Positions 60,634 to 64,000 of a stretch of 64,000 bases of DNA are shown one piece after another. Position numbers and translations under genes: made by a program. Each line of letters opens with the position of its first letter. The first letter of the stretch is position 1. Origin of the DNA: Acanthaster planci (lineage: Eukaryota; Echinodermata; Asteroidea; Valvatida; Acanthasteridae); NCBI RefSeq assembly GCF_001949145.1, contig NW_019091615.1, forward strand, positions 138,407 through 202,406. The letters are read 5' to 3'. The notes under the pieces were generated by a model that saw only the letters and a list, made by a program, of their open reading frames with translations, did no database searches and was not told the DNA's origin.

Positions 60634-62548
60634 CCATTTCATTTCATTTATTATTATTCAGATAAGACAAAACAAATTTAAGCACATATACAATCAAGAA
60701 ACATTAACAAGTCATTAAGACAGGACATGGCAACAGCACCTCTGAGGGACTGCCAAAAAGCGAACTGAATCACTAGCAAGTGGCTCTCCCAAATGCTGAA
60801 ACCAAACACAGAGAAGGAAAAAAAAAACACCAAAAGAACCCTCCCCTTCCACGAATTACAAAAACATGAACATGAACAACATTTAAGCAAATATGCACAC
60901 ATACATGTACAGTAATTTACATCTACAATGTACTTCAAAAAAATACAAGTAAAAACATGCACGAAGAGACCCATACTGTACCCGGTACTTTTAAAATACC
61001 TGTAGGGAACCTATTAGACAAAAACACACACAAAAAACCCTAACAACTACAAACATGTACATGTACATGTATATACATGTAACACTCAAATTACAAAAAT
61101 ATATAAGTATCTTTGCATAGATGTAAAACCAATGGAATATTTAAATAAACAACAAGGAAAAATCTCCACTGCAATCAGGTTCCTGACAAGAATACGCAAG
61201 ACAATGGGCAAAGAAAAAACACGGAGGACCATGCACTCAAACTTGAAAATTGCAAGCTGTGAAAACCATTAAATTCATGTTGTTAATTATTATTCAGGCA
61301 CTCTCCAAGAATTACCGATAAAAAATACAAATCTACAACTGAATACAAGCATATGACTACATGTGTAAGCAGTGCGTCTGCAACATCCAATGCCTATGTA
61401 CACAAAAAACGCACTTCGTTGCACGGAACAGTTACATGTATATAAAGGAGAATAAAAATGGAATGTACAATGAAGTTCATACACACTAAAATTTATTCAA
61501 TACTCAACCAGTGGAATTTTAACTTGTTCATGAAGATAATCAGACTAAAAAGAATACTTTCAGTGACATCACTTGGCAAGCTGTCCAAGAACCGAGGAAA
61601 GCGGACAGAGACTGATGTCAACTCTACGAAAGCCATGTTGTAAAAACTTCACCTGCTCAGTATGTCTCGGATTTAGTTTGACGATACTCTCAAGCATGGT
61701 ATCGAACTTATCAAATAAGCATTTAGTGACAAAAACAACAGATAAAGAATTTAACCTATTCAATAAGCTAGGCAGGCCCAGTTTTTTACACAGATTGGAA
61801 TACTCCATGCTGCTATTGTTACCATTAGCAATATACCGTACCTTCTCAAGTGGCCCAAACAAGAATGTGTGAATCTCCCGTTGTATCCCTTCCTCACGTA
61901 ACTGTCGGGCAAGTGTACTGGGATACCAGATTGGAGCAGCATATTCAACAATGGGCCTGACCAGGGCACGATACAGTCTGACACTGATACAAGGATCTCT
62001 ACATTTCACCAGTCTCCTGATAAAGCCTTTCATTCTGTTAGCTTTGGACACGACAGAGTTAATATGATGCTTCCATGACAAGTCGCTTAAAATGACTACT
62101 TCCCAAAATTTATATTGATCAATAGCTTCAAGTAACCGAGTATCGATAGCGTACGTGGGCTTAGGTAGAAGATTAGAACAAGTGATGGACAACAATTTAC
62201 ATTTATTGACACTGAGTTTTATTTTGTTAAGGGAACACCAGCTATTAATGTGCTCCAAAACATCCTGTAAGATAACCTTATCACCCTGGTTATAAATAAC
62301 CCTGTAGATGACAGTATCATCAGCACATCGACGAATGTTAGATTGTACACAGAATGGAAGATCAAATGAAATGAGAATAAACAGGGCTGGTCCAAGGACT
62401 GACCCCTGAGGAACCCCAGAAGTAACAGAAATCCAGTTTGAATATGTCCCAAGGTACTGCATACGCTGTTGTCTACCCATGAGGTAAGACTCCAACCACT
62501 TGAGTAAACTGTTATCTTTAACTGCATTTAAATACATTTGGTTCAAAC
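60634..62548 (-). mobile_element. 5'-truncated non-LTR retrotransposon (CR1/Jockey group)
   Basis: On the minus strand it comprises part of a reverse-transcriptase ORF, about 0.9 kb of 3' non-coding DNA, and a 3' tail at 60660-60634 made of AATAATAATAAATG and repeated GAAAT, typical of the microsatellite tails of CR1-like elements. No endonuclease domain or N-terminal RT segment is present, and homology to RT begins abruptly near 62548. That fits 5' truncation during target-primed insertion. A target duplication was not found. Confidence 0.65.
61569..62546 (-). CDS. reverse transcriptase fragment, C-terminal half
   Basis: 325 codons. Residues 15-30 (LKWLESYLMGRQQRMQ) and 44-53 (GVPQGSVLGP) are RT palm motifs. 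Residues 74-77 are CADD where the catalytic box normally reads (Y/F)ADD. The thumb and C-terminal part include LVRPIVEYAAPIWYPS and QREI, matching the stretch that in relatives reads EY..P.W.P....LE.VQRR. It lacks the endonuclease and RT blocks 0-2. The Cys in the first position of the catalytic box and the C-terminal drift suggest an inactive copy, yet the frame has stayed open. In life the protein makes cDNA from element RNA at a nicked target. Confidence 0.85.
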   Translation of the reverse strand: MNQMYLNAVKDNSLLKWLESYLMGRQQRMQYLGTYSNWISVTSGVPQGSVLGPALFILISFDLPFCVQSNIRRCADDTVIYRVIYNQGDKVILQDVLEHINSWCSLNKIKLSVNKCKLLSITCSNLLPKPTYAIDTRLLEAIDQYKFWEVVILSDLSWKHHINSVVSKANRMKGFIRRLVKCRDPCISVRLYRALVRPIVEYAAPIWYPSTLARQLREEGIQREIHTFLFGPLEKVRYIANGNNSSMEYSNLCKKLGLPSLLNRLNSLSVVFVTKCLFDKFDTMLESIVKLNPRHTEQVKFLQHGFRRVDISLCPLSSVLGQLAK

Positions 62549-62929
62549 ATACATGTACATTGTATAAAACTTATATTTCAGAGCAAAAGAGGTTACCATG
62601 CTACGGATCTTAATGGGATTGAAAAAACACATGCTGTTATGGCAAAATGATACACATACTGTAGTCATTTTTTGTTGTGACTCATTTTTTTCCAAACCAT
62701 GCATATTACCATGTACATGTAGGGCCTATAAACCATGGAAACAAAGGCCAGTCATCAAATTGGCTTCCTGGACTCTGACCTTCAAACTCAGTTTGATTGA
62801 AGGTTGTCAATCTGACACTTGACCTATGACCCCATTATATACTCCAATGAAAGTTTCCCAGGCATTGTGGGTAAAATGGAAATGAGATTTCATAGTGGGT
62901 GGTCTACTCAGAACTAGTCTCCTGTGTCT
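62549..62929. other. short gap between elements
   Basis: No gene is supported. The frame at 62598-62822 (+) has no motif. Confidence 0.4.
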
Positions 62930-63325
62930 CTAGAGCCTTGACACCATACACTGAAAGGTCTTTAAGTTTTGCTTGAGGATAGCCTGGTGGTCATGTTGAA
63001 TGCAGCTGGCAACCTTATGATGTTCAAAATACAGCTGTTGAAATGTTGGATTTTTTTCTAAACCATCTGCAATTTCTCCCAGTGTCTCAAATAAACATGG
63101 ATTCCAAAAATAATTTCCCAGTGTAAATTTGCTCATTAAGTTGCTCCACCAAAGACTTTCAACAATTGACATGGTACATGTGTTGGCTAGGGCACTGAGT
63201 GTGCCATTTATGAGTTTCTCAACATCCAACATCCCTAACCCTCTCAAATCCTCCAAAATCCTCCAAGGGTGTATGGCAAACATGCATGGCTGATTTTGAA
63301 GGATGCCATATGTGAAGGTCGTGGA
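62930..63325 (-). CDS. unrecognised coding-like ORF
   Basis: On the minus strand a frame is open from 63325 to a TAG at 62930, about 131 codons, with a Met at 63283. It reads FTYGILQNQPCMFAIHPWRI, EDLRGLGMLDVEKLINGTLS, and towards the end EIADGLEKNPTFQQLYFEHH. Residue use (Trp, Asn, Leu, charged residues, few low-complexity runs) looks more like a real soluble helical protein than most frames here. No upstream acceptor with a good pyrimidine tract is evident, so it may be a terminal exon, a retrocopy or a pseudogene. The family is not recognised. Part of it (WRILEDL) is encoded by a sequence that recurs nearby as a DNA repeat. Confidence 0.35.
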   Translation of the reverse strand, partial: STTFTYGILQNQPCMFAIHPWRILEDLRGLGMLDVEKLINGTLSALANTCTMSIVESLWWSNLMSKFTLGNYFWNPCLFETLGEIADGLEKNPTFQQLYFEHHKVASCIQHDHQAILKQNLKTFQCMVSRL

Positions 63326-63589
63326 TTAGACCTTATGTTGTTTTCCTTCCTCCATGTTTGTCCTTAGTAAAGCAAAAATTCAGCCCGATATTTCTTTTGA
63401 ATCAACTGCACAGCTCAAGAGTGCCATTTGCACTGCCTCAACATAATGACAGGAATTGCCAGAGGATTTTGGAGGATTTGGGCAGTTAGGCACACCTCCG
63501 AATGACATTTTCAAGACATTTTGGAAGATTTGGGGGTTTAAGCTGAATGCAATTTTTTCATGTTGAAAATCGGAGGATTTTGGAGGATT
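63246..63589. repeat. GGAGGATTTTGGAGGATTT word, one inverted and two direct copies
   Basis: The word occurs on the minus strand at 63246-63264, and on the plus strand at 63461-63479 (one mismatch) and 63572-63589. The first can pair with either of the others. Confidence 0.6.
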
Positions 63590-63850
63590 CAGGATAGTTC
63601 CTAGTAAAAGATCTAGGGGGTTAGGGTTAAACCTACACAAGTTGAAGCTGATGTTAAAATCACATTGTATGATAGTAATGACAAGGTATTCCTGACACTA
63701 ACACTAGTAACAGCCAAATATTGGACTACAATCCCGGCCAAAATTGCTGGGACATGTTGCAAGAGCATTAGGCCTACGTTCCAAGGTCTCCCACTCCCCT
63801 CAATGCTGTCATTTCCAGCTGAAGTGCACACCATGCATTGAGAGACCCAA
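63590..63850. other. short stretch without a supported gene
   Basis: On the minus strand a frame from 63834 (MVCTSAGNDSIEGSGRPWNV) reaches a GTAGGT donor-like site near 63626. No acceptor or partner exon was identified. Confidence 0.3.
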
Positions 63851-63851
63851 C

Positions 63852-64000
63852 ACTGAGAGAGGCCCGGTCTGAGGTCTGGGAGAGGCCCGGTCTGAGGTCT
63901 GAGAGAGGCCCGGTCTGAGGTCTGAGAGAGGCCTGGTCTGAGGTCTGAGAGAGGCCTGGTCTGAGGTCTGAGAGAGGCCCGGTCTGAGGTCTGAGAGAGG
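63852..64000. repeat. 23-bp minisatellite, continues past the window
   Basis: Units GGCC(C/T)GGTCTGAGGTCTGAGAGA begin at 63861, 63884, 63907, 63930, 63953, 63976 and 63999, an exact 23-bp period. Variation is limited to a C/T position and one GGG. A period not divisible by three argues against a coding repeat. The array is open at the window edge. Confidence 0.95.

Overview
The window looks like a low-density stretch of an animal nuclear genome, not a prokaryotic or viral one. By eye the GC content is a little under 40 percent. There are no operons, ribosome-binding sites or long open genes. Short ORFs are scattered at the density expected by chance, and most of the recognisable content is transposable elements and tandem repeats. 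CR1/Jockey-group non-LTR RT, hAT-like and TTAA-flanked Kolobok/T2-like terminal repeats, tRNA-derived SINE heads and a very high density of ACATGTAC-type palindromes together suggest a marine invertebrate, most likely a deuterostome (echinoderm, cephalochordate or hemichordate). The species cannot be fixed from the sequence alone.

Layout. 1-6.3 kb: non-coding, with a hairpin-forming dispersed repeat at 2.1 kb (second copy at 20.9 kb). 6.35-7.44 kb: a complete non-autonomous hAT-like element with a perfect 8-bp target duplication. 12.1-12.4 kb: a recent 150-bp tandem duplication. 13.9-14.4 kb: a CpG-retaining, TATA/CCAAT-bearing segment with coding potential on both strands. 18.4-19.25 kb: assembly gap flanked by a 90-bp tandem repeat. 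19.4-33 kb: essentially featureless. 33.1-33.6 kb: two exon-like segments on the minus strand. 37.5-38.7 kb: a 74-bp satellite containing the second gap. 39.3-40.06 kb: a TTAA-flanked element carrying a short acidic ORF that resembles the N-terminal part of P2X7-C-terminal-domain-like proteins. 42.26-42.66 kb: a candidate LTR. 51.3-55.5 kb: the best candidate for a host multi-exon gene on the plus strand, with two exons compatible in splice phase. 58.0-58.6 kb: three copies of a 188-bp satellite, followed by two tRNA-like SINE heads. 60.6-62.55 kb: a 5'-truncated non-LTR retrotransposon with a reverse-transcriptase ORF (minus). 62.9-63.3 kb: an unrecognised coding-like ORF (minus). 63.85 kb to the end: a 23-bp minisatellite running off the window.

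The genes do not form a visible pathway. The only gene product identified with good confidence is the retrotransposon RT, and its catalytic box is altered. The most interesting items are the P2X7-like ORF inside a TTAA-type transposon bracket, the hAT element with dense GAGACC subterminal repeats, the paired hairpin repeats with a hammerhead-like core, and repeated DR4-type nuclear-receptor motifs. I found no self-contained new defence or enzyme system.
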